A stretch of DNA of 64,000 nucleotides from Obelidium mucronatum (lineage: Eukaryota; Chytridiomycota; Chytridiomycetes; Chytridiales; Chytriomycetaceae): contig JAIVFH010000015.1 in the NCBI GenBank assembly GCA_025765595.1, positions 372,001 to 436,000 of the forward strand, written 5' to 3'. The notes under the pieces are model-generated. The model searched no databases and was not told where the DNA came from. It was given only the letters and a program-made list of their open reading frames with translations. The position numbers were made by a program, and so were the translations under genes. Below are positions 34,146 through 44,076 of this stretch, one piece after another (position 1 is the first letter of the stretch; each line of letters opens with the position of its first letter).

Positions 34146-34299
34146 GACGCTCCGCGAGCGACCCACCCTCCATCCCTTACACCAACCCGGCCTACACTGA
34201 ACCACACACCTGCTTTCCCATTTCACATATATAGACATATAACGTAGAAAAACAAAAACTTTGTAATAAAAAAGCTGGTCTGCGGTTCAGCGCAGGCCG

Positions 34300-34372
34300 C
34301 CGACGCTCCCGCGAGGGACCCCTCCTGGGAGCGTCGGTTTTGACCATAACTGAACTCTGTATTTTATTTGTA
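34300..34372 (+). repeat. Ngaro-like terminal repeat B2 with hairpin
   Basis: B2 is 34329-34372. CCGACGCTCCC (34300-34310) pairs perfectly with GGGAGCGTCGG (34327-34337), an 11-bp stem that overlaps the start of B2. Confidence 0.85.
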
Positions 34373-34506
34373 CAAAAATGTTGAGAAAAACACCTCCAAA
34401 AAAGTGTGAAAACACCCAAAAAATAAAGTTTATTAATTTTGAATCTGCACAGATTGATATGAAGAAGGTTGCTGTACGATACACCATTCAATTGGTGTGG
34501 TGTTAT

Positions 34507-36746
34507 TTAATCACCTCCCCCTTCTTCAACAACTCCTTGTCCCAATTGATTGCTCCAAATAAACTTTGCCTTTTCCTCATTTCTAAGAGAAACTACTGCA
34601 GCTTTAGCGGTGTACTTCTTAGCAGTGATCTTCTCTTGTCGTTTTTTGACAACATCTTGAATTACACGTTCACGATATGCATCAAACTGAGCAGACATGT
34701 GAGGCATAAACTGCTCCTTATCAGAGTGAATTAGCTTCAATTTGATATCATCAAGTTGTGCAAGACGTTCATCACTGATAATGGGACGTGGTAATTGGAA
34801 TGATTCTCCAAAATGATTCACAAATCCATCGACAACATCAGCAGGCGTTATGTCCTTTTTCAGCAGTCGATGACGAGTCCAGTTCTCAGTGTGAACAAAC
34901 TCCTTGACCTCAACAAATCCTTTGAATTCACTCGAGAATCTGAAGCAGTGCATACGTGAAATGGCAGGGATAACACCATCAAAGTACGCTTCAAGAAATT
35001 CAGAGAACTTGTACCACTTGACGTTCTTGTCATGAATGCTTTTTGACCCTTGAGCAGAATTGTTGATAAGGATTCCAAGCTGCCTTGTGTTGGTAGTTTC
35101 AGATCGCATGAATACTTTCTTGAACAGGCCAAAGAATCCATCAACGATAAATTTGGTGTGACCAGCAATCATGAAAGTATACTTGATTTCATCTTCAAGT
35201 TCCAAGATTACACGAAATGTCCAGTACATCATCATCCACCGATTTTTGTTTTGTCCAGCACAGTTATCCGCATAAAAACTTTTCGATTGCTCGGGTTTCG
35301 ACAATAATGCATGATGAATCATGGAGATTACAAGGTCTTTCAATCCAGCTTGAACATGCGGCACTGATCCCTCTTCCATCTGAAAAATCAAGGCCTGATT
35401 CCTAAGAGCATCAGCAAAACCTGAAATCTCAATACGGCAGGTCGTCTTAAAATATTGGCTGTTCTGCTGCTTGTGAAATCGTGGCAAATACACCTTTTCT
35501 GAAAGGTCAAAGCAGTAGACTCCGAGCCGTTTGCGAGAAACATCCTCCAAATATCTGGCAATGTGTCGGAGAATTTCTTGAGGCAAGTCCTGTAGTTTTA
35601 ACTGAAGGAATACACGTGTGCGAGAAGCCACTGCATGTATTTCAAGAACAGAATTCACATCAATGGCATCAATTCCGTGATTGTGGTTGCGGGCTGTAAT
35701 GATGGCATTCTGATGCTCTTCTTTGGCTTGTTTAGCTGCTGTGGAATGAGCGACAAGCAGATGATTCAAAGACGGTTCTTCTGCAAGAATGATACAGGCA
35801 TCACAAAATCCAGATCCTGGTTTTCCAATTTTGAGCCATGAGACTTTGGAGTTCCATAATTGCTTGTACGACAGTGGATTCTCAACTCCAGACGTGTAGA
35901 TAGCATGAATGTTCTTCTTGGTTTCAGAAGGAGACAGAATAACCTCACATTGGTGCCCCAAAGCCGATGATCGGCCAGACGGGTTTTCCAATCCATTCGT
36001 ACGAGCGTATTGGGCAATGAAGTCCTCCACAATTATGGATCGGCTTTTTGACATGCCTTGCGCAAACACATTTCCATGGAACATCCGCGGCAGCTTTAAT
36101 GGATTCTTGGATAGAAGGCGCAGTAAGCTCTCAATAGTTTTTGCAGTTGTGTTTGTAAGATAACAGTATGCGTTCTGGCAAACCACAACACCAAATAAAC
36201 AATAGTTGGAATGGCACCGCTCACGTAACTTAGGGGACTTGTCCGGATTCAGAATTTCAATTGTTTACGTGCAGAATTGGAATTGTATGATCGTTTGGCA
36301 AATCGATGACCTTTTGGCTCAGTGTTGGCAAACAGTCCTCCAACCAGCAATTGCCGCTTCTCGTTCTTTGTTAACCGTGAGAAACGACGGCGAATAGCCT
36401 GTGATTCCGATTGCGTGAATGAAATTGTTGTACAAGACATAGCGCAATGGCAAACCAAGACTGTAGTTGTTTTTGAGTGCCAGGAAAAGTCAACAACATC
36501 AGTCACTTAACACCAACCTGCATCAACATCCTCCCTATCTTCCAAATCTCCATCGGAATCAATTTCGCTATCACTGTAGAGGTAGTCAGAGTCACTGTCA
36601 GAGTCGCCATCAGCAAGGTTGCTGTTGTCTTCTATTTCTTCTCGTGGTTCTACGGCTCCAGATGGCTCGGACAAGACTGAAAAATTGATGCAATCATTTT
36701 CCATGTCAAAGAGTTCAAGTGGATGGGTTGGCAGCGGTGCTGCCAT
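34507..36746 (-). CDS. Transposase-like gene of the Sola-like transposon
   Basis: A first exon at 36746 (MAAPLPTHPLELFDMEN) is acidic (DSDSDSDYLYSDSE). After an intron ending near 36455 comes a region reading LTKNEKRQLLVGGLFA, then the main frame 36186-34507 (559 aa). That contains CDACIIL, FYADNCAGQNKNRWM with the probable catalytic Asp, and MIAGHTKFIVDGFFG. The D-N-C-x-G-Q-N-K-N block marks a transposon-linked family in fungi and animals. The join between 36250 and 36200 is out of phase in my reading, so it may be decayed. Confidence 0.65.
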
Positions 36747-36933
36747 AACGTGTCAGTTTTTTGGTGTTTTCTAGCTCCCGGTTGCCTAAAAAATGTCCGA
36801 AAACAAGAGTCGAAATGTGTGACCTTTGACACGCAATAACTCAATGAATACTAAACGTTTCATGACGATTCTAGATGCAAAAAAGAGCGCATTCAAAGGG
36901 CTTTCGATTTATTTAATAAAATCAAAATTTGTG

Positions 36934-36971
36934 ATTTGGGGGATAAGCCACTTTTTCCCTGAGATTGACTC
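36934..36971 (-). repeat. Right TIR of the Sola-like transposon
   Basis: Reverse complement of the left TIR with two mismatches, followed by the ATGT duplication. Confidence 0.88.
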
Positions 36972-37075
36972 ATGTGTATCATGTTAAATGGAATTCTGTC
37001 ATCTCCTCTCGGCCGTTGCTACTCTCCGTTCAGTTATATATTGCTCTGAATTTGATCCTTTGGTCGTGGTTCTAG

Positions 37076-37980
37076 ATACACAACGGAAATACCCAGCAAA
37101 TATTGTCAAAAATCAGAATTACAACGTTATATCATTCCTCCCGGTGGTTTTATATAAGCAGGTATCGTCTCAAAAGCTTTTCTATTTTTTCTTTGGTGTT
37201 ATGGGCTTGATTCTCATTCTCGCATGTGTTTCAAGTTCAAGTTCTTTTTCAATCTGTACTTCCTCTTGATCGCACTTTCTCAGTTCATACCCGCCTTGAA
37301 AATCGGTCTCTTGTTTTCCTATGTTGCGCCATTAGTTTTTGTTCTGTTGGTCACCTTGGGGAAAAAGGCTGCTGATGATTACGAACGAATGAAACGTGAT
37401 GCGGAAGCGAATTCGGCAATGTATCAGCGGCTCTCATGCCTAAACCGTGATGAAAATCTCGGTGAAAGTGATGCAGAATGGGTCAGAAGTGCAGACCTGA
37501 GTGTTGGTGACTTCGTCATAATCCCCAAAGATCAGAGCGTGAGGAACTTCATTATTTCTCAACGCATTGAAATTCTATGGATTTTTGAGGTACCTGCCGA
37601 TTGCATTCTCTTGAGAACCACCAGTGATGGTGGAGCGTGTTTTATTCGAACCGATCAACTTGATGGGGAAACTGATTGGAAAATGAGATATTTCAAGAAG
37701 ACTATTTACGCTATTGTTAACGGAGAAATGCAGAATTGCCGTACCCTCATGCCAGCGGCTGCCGAGTAACGATTCTATCCTTGATTTAAATGCGGTTCGA
37801 GATTTCCAATTCTTTCACTAAATCCTGACGATCCCCTTTTTTATTGAAAGCCGAAAGGCCAACAAAGGATATTCACACTTTTCTTGGAAACTTCACGACT
37901 CATATAAATGGGGTAGTAAACGCCTTCTTGAATGTACAATGGAGGCTCCACTGAATTATCAAGGTTTCATCTATGGCTTG
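37076..37980 (+). pseudogene. P4-ATPase (Neo1/ATP9-type), truncated 5' third
   Basis: Exons 37076-37159, 37230-37539 and 37589-37763 encode KYPANIVKNQNYNVISFLP, FKFFFNLYFLLIALSQF (first membrane pair), RTDQLDGETDWKMR, then EPTKDIHTFLGNF after an intron ending at 37857. These are the N-terminal part and actuator start of Neo1/ATP9 flippases. The TGES loop, the DKTG phosphorylation site and all later domains are missing; the frame dissolves near 37980 and ankyrin-repeat sequence follows. It cannot be an active flippase. Confidence 0.8.
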
Positions 37981-38058
37981 ATTCTATCCGCGAATAATGC
38001 CTTTGTCAATGAACGAATTGCTCCTCCTGCGTGGTTGCTGGGATCTTTAAAGCTATCA

Positions 38059-38618
38059 GAGTAATGCAGCTGCTGTTTGATGATCCTCACCTTATTCCGT
38101 CATGTCGAGAAGACCGACCACTCCGCTGGGCTGTTTAATAAAATCACGCCAACGTTGTCGAAATGCTTCTTGAATACCCCTTGGTAGATCATTCATTATG
38201 GAACAATGACCCCATTCGGTTTGCATTAGGACGCGGACATGTGGAAATCGCAAAGCTCCTCCTTAAAGACCCACGTGTGGACGCTACAGCCAGCGATAAC
38301 GAAGCCATTTGTAAAGTGTGTGAATACGGGCATTTGAAACTGGCGAAACTTTTCTTGTCCCATTCGAAACAAGTGGGTTCATCAGAACGTATGAATCGGC
38401 CACTGGACATAGCTATTCAGAACGGACGCGCAAAAATTGTGGAACTCTTGCTTAGAGACTCACGCGTGAATCCAGGTATTAAGGGAAACGCTTTGCTGAA
38501 CGCGGCGTCGATTGACTTCCATCGTGAAGATGTTGTTGGGAGATACACTCACTCATCCTCCAAAATGCGCCAATTATTTCAGCGGCGAGTTTTGGGCAAG
38601 CTGATATTATCTGAGTAA
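38059..38618 (+). pseudogene. Ankyrin-repeat protein fragment
   Basis: Three to four ankyrin-like repeats (HANVVEMLLEYPLVD, GHVEIAKLLLKDPRVDA, GHLKLAKLFLSH, GRAKIVELLLRDSRVNP). A TAA at about 38139 breaks the first repeat and there is no clean start, so it is probably a remnant. It continues directly from the P4-ATPase fragment. Confidence 0.6.
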
Positions 38619-38620
38619 AC

Positions 38621-39470
38621 TTATGCACAAACCCGCGCAGGATAAAGGCGCCAAAATAGAAGCATCTTTCTTGCTTCTTTCTTAGCGGATTCAGCAGATG
38701 GAAACATGTGGCAAATCGCATGGCCCAGTTCTGTTTGGTTCAACAGAAAAACACCGTCTGGAAATAACGAACGCTGTTCCGCGAATACTTGCATAAACCG
38801 GAACGGCATTGGATACTGGTTTGCCATTTTCAGATTATTTTTTCGTTAAGCATTTTTCTAGCTTCTTTCCTGGCTGTTGTGGTCGATGAAAACAAATGGC
38901 TGATGGTGCGGGCCAACTTTGTTTGCTCTCAGACAAAGACGCCATCCGGAAATAACGAACGATGTTCCTGGAATACTTGCATGAACCGAAGCGGCATAGT
39001 ATGCTGGTGTTCTTTGAAGTTTGTTGGATTTCCCAAGAGTGTTGCCATTCAATTGTTTTTGGGACCCAGTGTCACGTTTACGCCATCCGGAAATAACGAA
39101 CGATGCTCCTGGAATACTTGCATGAACCGAAACGGCATAGGATTCTGGTGTTCTTTGTTGGATTTCCCAAGATTGTTGCCATTTTCTCCACAATTGTTTT
39201 TGGGACCCACTGGCAGTGTCACGTTTATACGTCCGAGTTTTATCAGGGTCTTTTGTGGCAACATGCAAAACACAAGATTTCCATTCTCTTGCAGTTCAGC
39301 CGTCACGGATGTTCCATTTTCAGTTTTTCTTCGTCCGAGAATTTTAAAGTCATACTTCACAAGTTTGGTAACATTGATTTTTGTCCAAACACAGTTTTTT
39401 GGATTGGGTTTGAATGGATTCGGGTTGCCGCACCAAGGTAGAGACGGAATATGGCCTTTGGAGATATCCG
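38621..39470 (-). pseudogene. Remnant with a triplicated segment
   Basis: Three copies of a segment translating on the minus strand to PMPFRFMQVFQEHRSLFPDG (about 38750-38820, 38940-39010, 39080-39145), each followed by partly matching sequence. The outermost part reads VKYDFKILGRRKTENG and GRINVTLPVGPKNN. Stops separate the copies. It looks like partial tandem duplications of one exon; family unknown. Confidence 0.45.
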
Positions 39471-39682
39471 AGATTTGAAAGTTAATGGTTTTGGGTGTTT
39501 TTTAGTAGCAGGAATATCTTTTTTAGGATTAAAAAAAGAATAAAATAATTAAACATCAATCAATGACATTGTAGACCCTGGTCGCGGCGTGAGCAAGGTA
39601 TGCGAATAACTCCAGCCCCATCGCATTGGGATACCTTTTATTTGCAGAAAATCAGTTTTTATTGCTACTTTTTGACCTTCTA

Positions 39683-40930
39683 TTAAATTGAAATAATGCC
39701 TCCAACATGCTGGTGAGTGAACTCAAATCGAATACCCAAGTCATTCAAGTCCAACAATTGTTGAACAACAGTATCTACAATCACGCTAGAGTAGTCATCG
39801 GTATCTGACAGATCAGTTTCCTAACCGAAAAAAAAATCTTACACACTGATTCTCACACAAACTTGAAAAAATATTTCACCTTGATGTGCTGCACAATCAC
39901 AACCAGCCCTTCCAACGGCCGGGGACCACCACCACAACCCCCATTACCACTCAAGGAAGAAACCAAGCCCTCCAAAACGCGCAACTCTTGAATCAACAAC
40001 GCAGGCGTCAAATGTCCGAAAAGGGCGTTCGAAGGCGTCGAGTTTGGAAAAGAGCATTCAATCATGATTCCCTTCAACGTTTTGGATACAATCAAGGGTG
40101 CGATGGCAGTCCACATTTTTAGATTTTGTGTCGAATGTTCGTTTGAATCACTTCCGAGGTCACCGCATGTGAGAAATGTGGCGGCGTTTGAAGAATCTGC
40201 CGTCAAGACAAAATTGAAAAAAAAAAAGTAGATGTAAATATAGTTCATGGAGGATGTGGTAAGCAAAGAAATACTTACGAAGCAAGAAGCACGTTGAAAC
40301 AATATCGGCATGAGAAACAGGGAAAGCAGTCACATTCAAAGAACCGGGCAATGTATGGGTATAATACGGATCAAGCTCGACATATCGATAAAATCCAAAC
40401 GACGGCAGATTCGGCCATAGGATATTGTTGAACGCGTGCTCACGAAGTGCAGTTAAAGTCGAATTCAAACCATAAATTGGTTTCGACGCTCGGGGTTGAT
40501 CTGCTTGGGAGGCTATAATTAGGCCGGCACAATGATCCAAATGAGGATGGGACACGAAATGGGCAGAAATCAGGTGCTTGTAGATATAGGAAGAGTTAAG
40601 GGGTGTTGAAATCTGCGGGGTAAGAGCTGGAGCAATGATATTCTGGATGGCTGGAACAGCTTTCCGCAAGCCTCCAAGCATGGAGCCAGCATCAAAAGAC
40701 ACAAGTACCGAGCTGCTTGTAACGTGGATCAGGTAGCCAGACACTCGTGACTCGATAGGACCACCCGCAGCACCAAGAACAACAATGTTAAAGTCTTTGG
40801 AAACAGGACCAGCGGCCACGTCACTGACAGACGACCACCGCGACGACAAGAGAGAAAGAAGAAGCGGGACGAACATTGCTAAAAGCACGTTGACAAGGAT
40901 AGTTTTTCGCAGCCATCGGTTTGACAACAT
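39683..40930 (-). CDS. Class II cyclic nucleotide phosphodiesterase
   Basis: Three exons (40930-40279, 40196-39880, 39820-39683) give 368 residues. It is of the metallo-beta-lactamase-fold class II family (yeast Pde1 type) that hydrolyses cAMP/cGMP. The motif SHPHLDHCAG is the family Zn-binding signature; FPVSHAD, FLTCGDLG and KGIMIECSFPN...LFGHLTP are further conserved blocks. An N-terminal hydrophobic segment (ILVNVLLAMFVPLLLSLL) suggests a signal anchor or secretion, unlike yeast Pde1. Its start codon is 17 bp from the divergent gene start at 40948. Confidence 0.9.
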
Positions 40931-40947
40931 TTCTCCAATTTGCGCAA

Positions 40948-41244
40948 ATGACAGTCACGCGCATGCAGACGAGGACGGCGGCGGCGGCGCAGACGCAGAA
41001 GGAAAGAAAAAAGTGCACCGACTGCGCGGCGGCTCTGGGCCCAGCGGCGCGCGCCGAGAGATGTCGCAAGTGCGGCGAGCGGCGCAGAAACGCTAAACGG
41101 CCGGCGACGGGCGGCGCCGGCCATCGGCTCGGGACGCCCGGCGGCGCTGACTCAGCAGGCGGCGTCAGCCGTCTCGTGCGCGAGCATCAGAAAGCGCAGG
41201 AGGCGAAAAAGGACACAGACATCGATAGCAATAAGACGCAATAA
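40948..41244 (+). CDS. Small Ala/Arg-rich zinc-ribbon-like protein
   Basis: 98 codons starting MTVTRMQTRTAAAAQ; CTDC and CRKCGERR form a CxxC...CxxC pair that may bind zinc. The sequence lies in a GC-rich island and the gene is divergent from the phosphodiesterase. An upstream in-frame start at 40921 would overlap the neighbour. Family unknown. Confidence 0.5.
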   Translation: MTVTRMQTRTAAAAQTQKERKKCTDCAAALGPAARAERCRKCGERRRNAKRPATGGAGHRLGTPGGADSAGGVSRLVREHQKAQEAKKDTDIDSNKTQ

Positions 41245-41490
41245 ACCATCTCTCACTCACATCCCACCCATGCCTTTTCCCTCCTTTCTTCATTTGCTTC
41301 CGACACATCAGCTGACGTCGGAACGCCACCCAACTCACTTTGACTCGGAACAAATTGGGAAAACGTTTTTTGGCCAAAAGCAGGGTTCAGAAATCGGGAA
41401 GTGCCGGAAGGGGAAAAATATAAATGCATGTGGCACTTTTACCCCCCAACAAAAAAACATCACATCACGTCAAAACGTCTTTAAACAAAC

Positions 41491-41748
41491 ATGGCTCCAG
41501 CTCTTCTCTCTCCAGTTCCCTCCAGAGTTTCTTCTGTCGTCTCCCTCAAGTCTCTGAACGTGAAGGCCAATGCAATCGCCTCACCAACAACTGTGACACC
41601 ACCAACTTCTGTTGTTCTTGCTGCGGAAGACAGGAAAATGGCCATCGCTAATGCATCCCGCCAAATCAAGACTGAAGTAGAAGCTCTCATTTGCACCACA
41701 TGTGCTCACTCAACGATCCCTCACTTGAGCCACCCAGAACTGCTGTAG
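41491..41748 (+). CDS. Small unknown protein (85 aa)
   Basis: Begins MAPALLSPVPSRVSSVVSLK in a good initiation context (AAACATGGCT), with a TATAAAT at about 41420. Contains CTTCAH near the end. No homologue recognised. Confidence 0.45.
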   Translation: MAPALLSPVPSRVSSVVSLKSLNVKANAIASPTTVTPPTSVVLAAEDRKMAIANASRQIKTEVEALICTTCAHSTIPHLSHPELL

Positions 41749-42303
41749 AAATTTGCAGTTTCGCAGCAAAAATCAAAAACACTTGCCAAAAGCAACTTAT
41801 TAATTGTAAATTCTGATTCAAAATGATAAAATCGAATAAACGCTTCTATTTCAGCAATCTGTTTCTTTTTCTTGCTGTCGGGTTGTTTTCAGCGATATGT
41901 TGCTGTCGGGTTGTTTTCCAACACAATTTTTCTTCTTTTCGTTCTCCTTCCAATTTTGCTTCAAATCATGTCACCTATCCAACAGCTCTTGTAGTCTCCT
42001 TGACCAGCGTCTTTGTATTGCTAGTCAAAGACTCCACTCCCTTTGTCTTACGGTTTACTGTCTGTTTCAAAGCGGCACCGACATCACTCCCGTCACTGTG
42101 ACATGCTTCCCACTTCCCCTGTAGCAACAATTGAATCGCCATTGCTTTCTAATCTCGCAGATTAATGGTTTCATTGCTTCGCAGGAAGAACGATTGTAAT
42201 GAACCCGCTCTTCACTTTGTAAGTTTGTTCTCTCAATAACAATCTTACCATAATGGGCGAGTACAACTTCTCAACTTCTAAATAAAGTGTATGTTATCTT
42301 TTA
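41749..42303. other. No gene recognised
   Basis: AT-rich; TGCTGTCGGGTTGTTTTC occurs twice, 27 bp apart (about 41873 and 41900). Confidence 0.4.
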
Positions 42304-42311
42304 TTATTGCA

Positions 42312-42767
42312 TTATTCTTGGCGCTTTTTGTGATTCAATGTCAATCGGGCTTTTGCTTTGGCATCGCGGACAAGTAAAGACGTGGTTATAAGGGCTGTTA
42401 CAGCATCTTGGATCGCAAACAATACAAAACCAGACGAAATAGTGGAGTCGGCATACACCGCCTTGAAGATGATCGCAAAAAACACGAGTCTCGTAATGAT
42501 CGTTGCCTTTGCGACCAATTGATGCTGTTCTTGGTACGCCAGTGAGAGACCGGTTGCCAGAACATACAGGAGCCCAAAGATCAAGGTGATAATGAAAAGA
42601 AGTTTTGAGTAGTCGCTCTCGATGCCGGCCGTGGGAATGGGGTCCAATGCAAATGGGGTGAGTTGGTTCAGCCAATCCACCAGGGCCTTGAACGACCACG
42701 GATGGTACCGCCGTGAGCTCGAGCCCGACTGCAAGGGCGGACTTTGTTGCCAGCATTTGAAGTACAA
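42312..42767 (-). CDS. Unknown multi-pass membrane protein
   Basis: 151 codons with hydrophobic segments (LLFIITLIFGLLYVLATG, ATIITRLVFFAIIF, GFVLFAIQDAVTALI) and a lysine-rich end. It follows the GC-rich frame 42772-43098 within 5 bp on the same strand; the two may be exons of one gene. Confidence 0.45.
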   Translation of the reverse strand: MYFKCWQQSPPLQSGSSSRRYHPWSFKALVDWLNQLTPFALDPIPTAGIESDYSKLLFIITLIFGLLYVLATGLSLAYQEQHQLVAKATIITRLVFFAIIFKAVYADSTISSGFVLFAIQDAVTALITTSLLVRDAKAKARLTLNHKKRQE

Positions 42768-42771
42768 GTTT

Positions 42772-43098
42772 TTATTCTTCAGGGTTCAGAATCACAAGTG
42801 TGGACAGCGCGACGGCCGACGCGACCAGACTCGCCAGCAGCGCAGCGTGCAGCAGCGAGTGTTGCGCGTCCGGCACGACGGCGTGGCCGCGCACCGGCCG
42901 CAGCACGGTAACGTTGTCTGCGTATTCGTCGGCGAAGCGGGCGGGCGTCAGTTCGCCGACGTGGACGCCGCAGAAGAACGGCAGCCACCACTTGGCGACC
43001 GCCGCGAGCAGCACGAGTGCGAACCACGCCGTGGAATCTAGTCGAAGAATGCAATCATGGCGCCAGTCAGCCCGATAATGATGCTGGCTGCTGTGCAT
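42772..43098 (-). CDS. Unknown membrane protein or 5' exon, GC-rich
   Basis: 108 codons with two hydrophobic segments (WFALVLLAAVAKWWLPFFCG and LLHAALLASLVASAVAL). An alternative frame at the start (SIIIGLTGAMIAFFD) is also membrane-like, suggesting a mis-set first exon. The stop overlaps AATAAAA. Confidence 0.4.
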   Translation of the reverse strand: MHSSQHHYRADWRHDCILRLDSTAWFALVLLAAVAKWWLPFFCGVHVGELTPARFADEYADNVTVLRPVRGHAVVPDAQHSLLHAALLASLVASAVALSTLVILNPEE

Positions 43099-43234
43099 GC
43101 TAACTCATGGTCTGGAAAGGTTAACAGGGTTTAACTATTATTTCCTCCTCCAACGCAATATGCCGCTCGCGTTTATGCTGGCGTTTATATCGTTTTGGCT
43201 GACGTTCCAAAAAAAAATCTGAAAAATTGTGGGT

Positions 43235-43659
43235 CTATGTCAATTGCGCGATATCATATTCCAAGTTTTTGATGTCCCTCGTGATTCTTGAATACAATGC
43301 AAGCAAGTTCTCAAAATCTTGTCCAGCACCGCGATATGTAGATAGTTTTTGGTCCAGCCCAGCGATTTGCTTGGTAGTTTCGAGCTTGACACTTTCAAGA
43401 GATTCTCTAATATTTAACAGTCGTTTGTTCGTTAAGAGTGGAAGTCACTTTGAGATTGATGTGGTTTGTACCGCTCAGCTGCCAGCATTTGGCCGAAGGA
43501 ACCCGAACAAACATGATGCAATAGCTCCAGTTCTAAGCACTTTAACTTTCTATAAATATTCTGGACAACGGTTGCAAAGTAGTCGAAAAAGACTTGGTGG
43601 TGTCGATACAAAGTTGAGTGTCGCGTTATTTCCAGTCTGGACGAGAGAGCATCCAGCAA
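43235..43659 (-). CDS. Coiled-coil protein, possibly augmin subunit (HAUS4-like) C-terminus
   Basis: The last segment reads RESLESVKLETTKQIAGLDQ then KLSTYRGAGQDFENLLALYS, resembling the C-terminal helix of HAUS4, and ends at 43235. The upstream frame 43659-43432 (MLDALSSRLEITRHS...) is helical too but needs an intron or frame change near 43430. Augmin branches spindle microtubules; assignment is tentative. Confidence 0.35.
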
Positions 43660-43699
43660 ACTGACAAGAGTCTATTTAATTTTGAATATATTCGTCAGC

Positions 43700-44016
43700 C
43701 TATTGTTTCAAATTGGGGATTCGCATTACTTTGAGGTAGTCATCCATCTCGACAGCAATAGCTTCCTTCAATGCTCTGTCTTCAGCTTTTAAGCAAGCCA
43801 AATCGTTGAGCTTCTGAGCATTTAGGGCAGGAAGAGAGGCTGCTTTTGCTTCCTCAAAAGCCGCTGAAAGGATAGGGGAATCATTGAGAGTCACAATCAA
43901 ATGGTGTGAAATTGCTTGGCCTTACACTTTTCCTCCTCAACGTTCCTTCCCTGGCTAGATGCGTGAATGGATGATGCAAAACTCCAGCAGTTACTTTTAC
44001 TCTGAGACGTGAGCAT
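43700..44016 (-). CDS. Small unknown protein (84 aa), divergent from HEM3
   Basis: Two exons (44016-43926, 43863-43700; 62-nt intron, phase 1). Starts MLTSQSKSNCWSFASSIHAS; the rest is helical and Ala/Glu-rich (AFEEAKAASLPALNAQKLND). The N-terminus could be a mitochondrial presequence. Family not recognised. Confidence 0.6.
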
Positions 44017-44076
44017 AATAATAATAGTTATTCTATATTTATTGAATAATTATTTTACCAGGAAAAAAACAGAGAA
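44017..44076. promoter_or_regulatory. Compact bidirectional promoter
   Basis: Only 60 bp separate the divergent start codons; the spacer is AT-rich and includes TATATTTATT, so transcription start regions must overlap. Confidence 0.5.

Larger units (their letters stand above)
28719..34372 (+). mobile_element. Ngaro/PAT-like tyrosine-recombinase retrotransposon
   Basis: Split direct repeats in the order A1 - ORFs - B1 A2 - B2. A1 (28718-28833) and A2 (34030-34145) are identical over 116 nt; B1 (33986-34029) and B2 (34329-34372) are identical over 44 nt. This layout is known for Ngaro and PAT elements, not for LTR elements. Between them lie gag-like, RT/RNase H and tyrosine recombinase frames. 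There is no target duplication, as expected for tyrosine-recombinase integration: joining CCCCCAAAT(A) to CAAAAATG restores the host transposon TIR. Identical repeats imply a recent insertion. Confidence 0.92.
28681..36971 (-). mobile_element. DNA transposon with 38-bp TIRs and ATGT target duplication (Sola-like)
   Basis: TIRs at 28681-28718 and 36934-36971 (two mismatches in 38) both start GAGTC-R-ATCTCAGGGAAAAA. Each is flanked by ATGT (28677-28680, 36972-36975), a 4-bp duplication. Removing the internal Ngaro-like element leaves about 2.6 kb with one transposase gene. A 4-bp duplication suits the Sola superfamily; that assignment is an inference. The element sits in the first visible intron of the P4-ATPase fragment. 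Confidence 0.85.
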
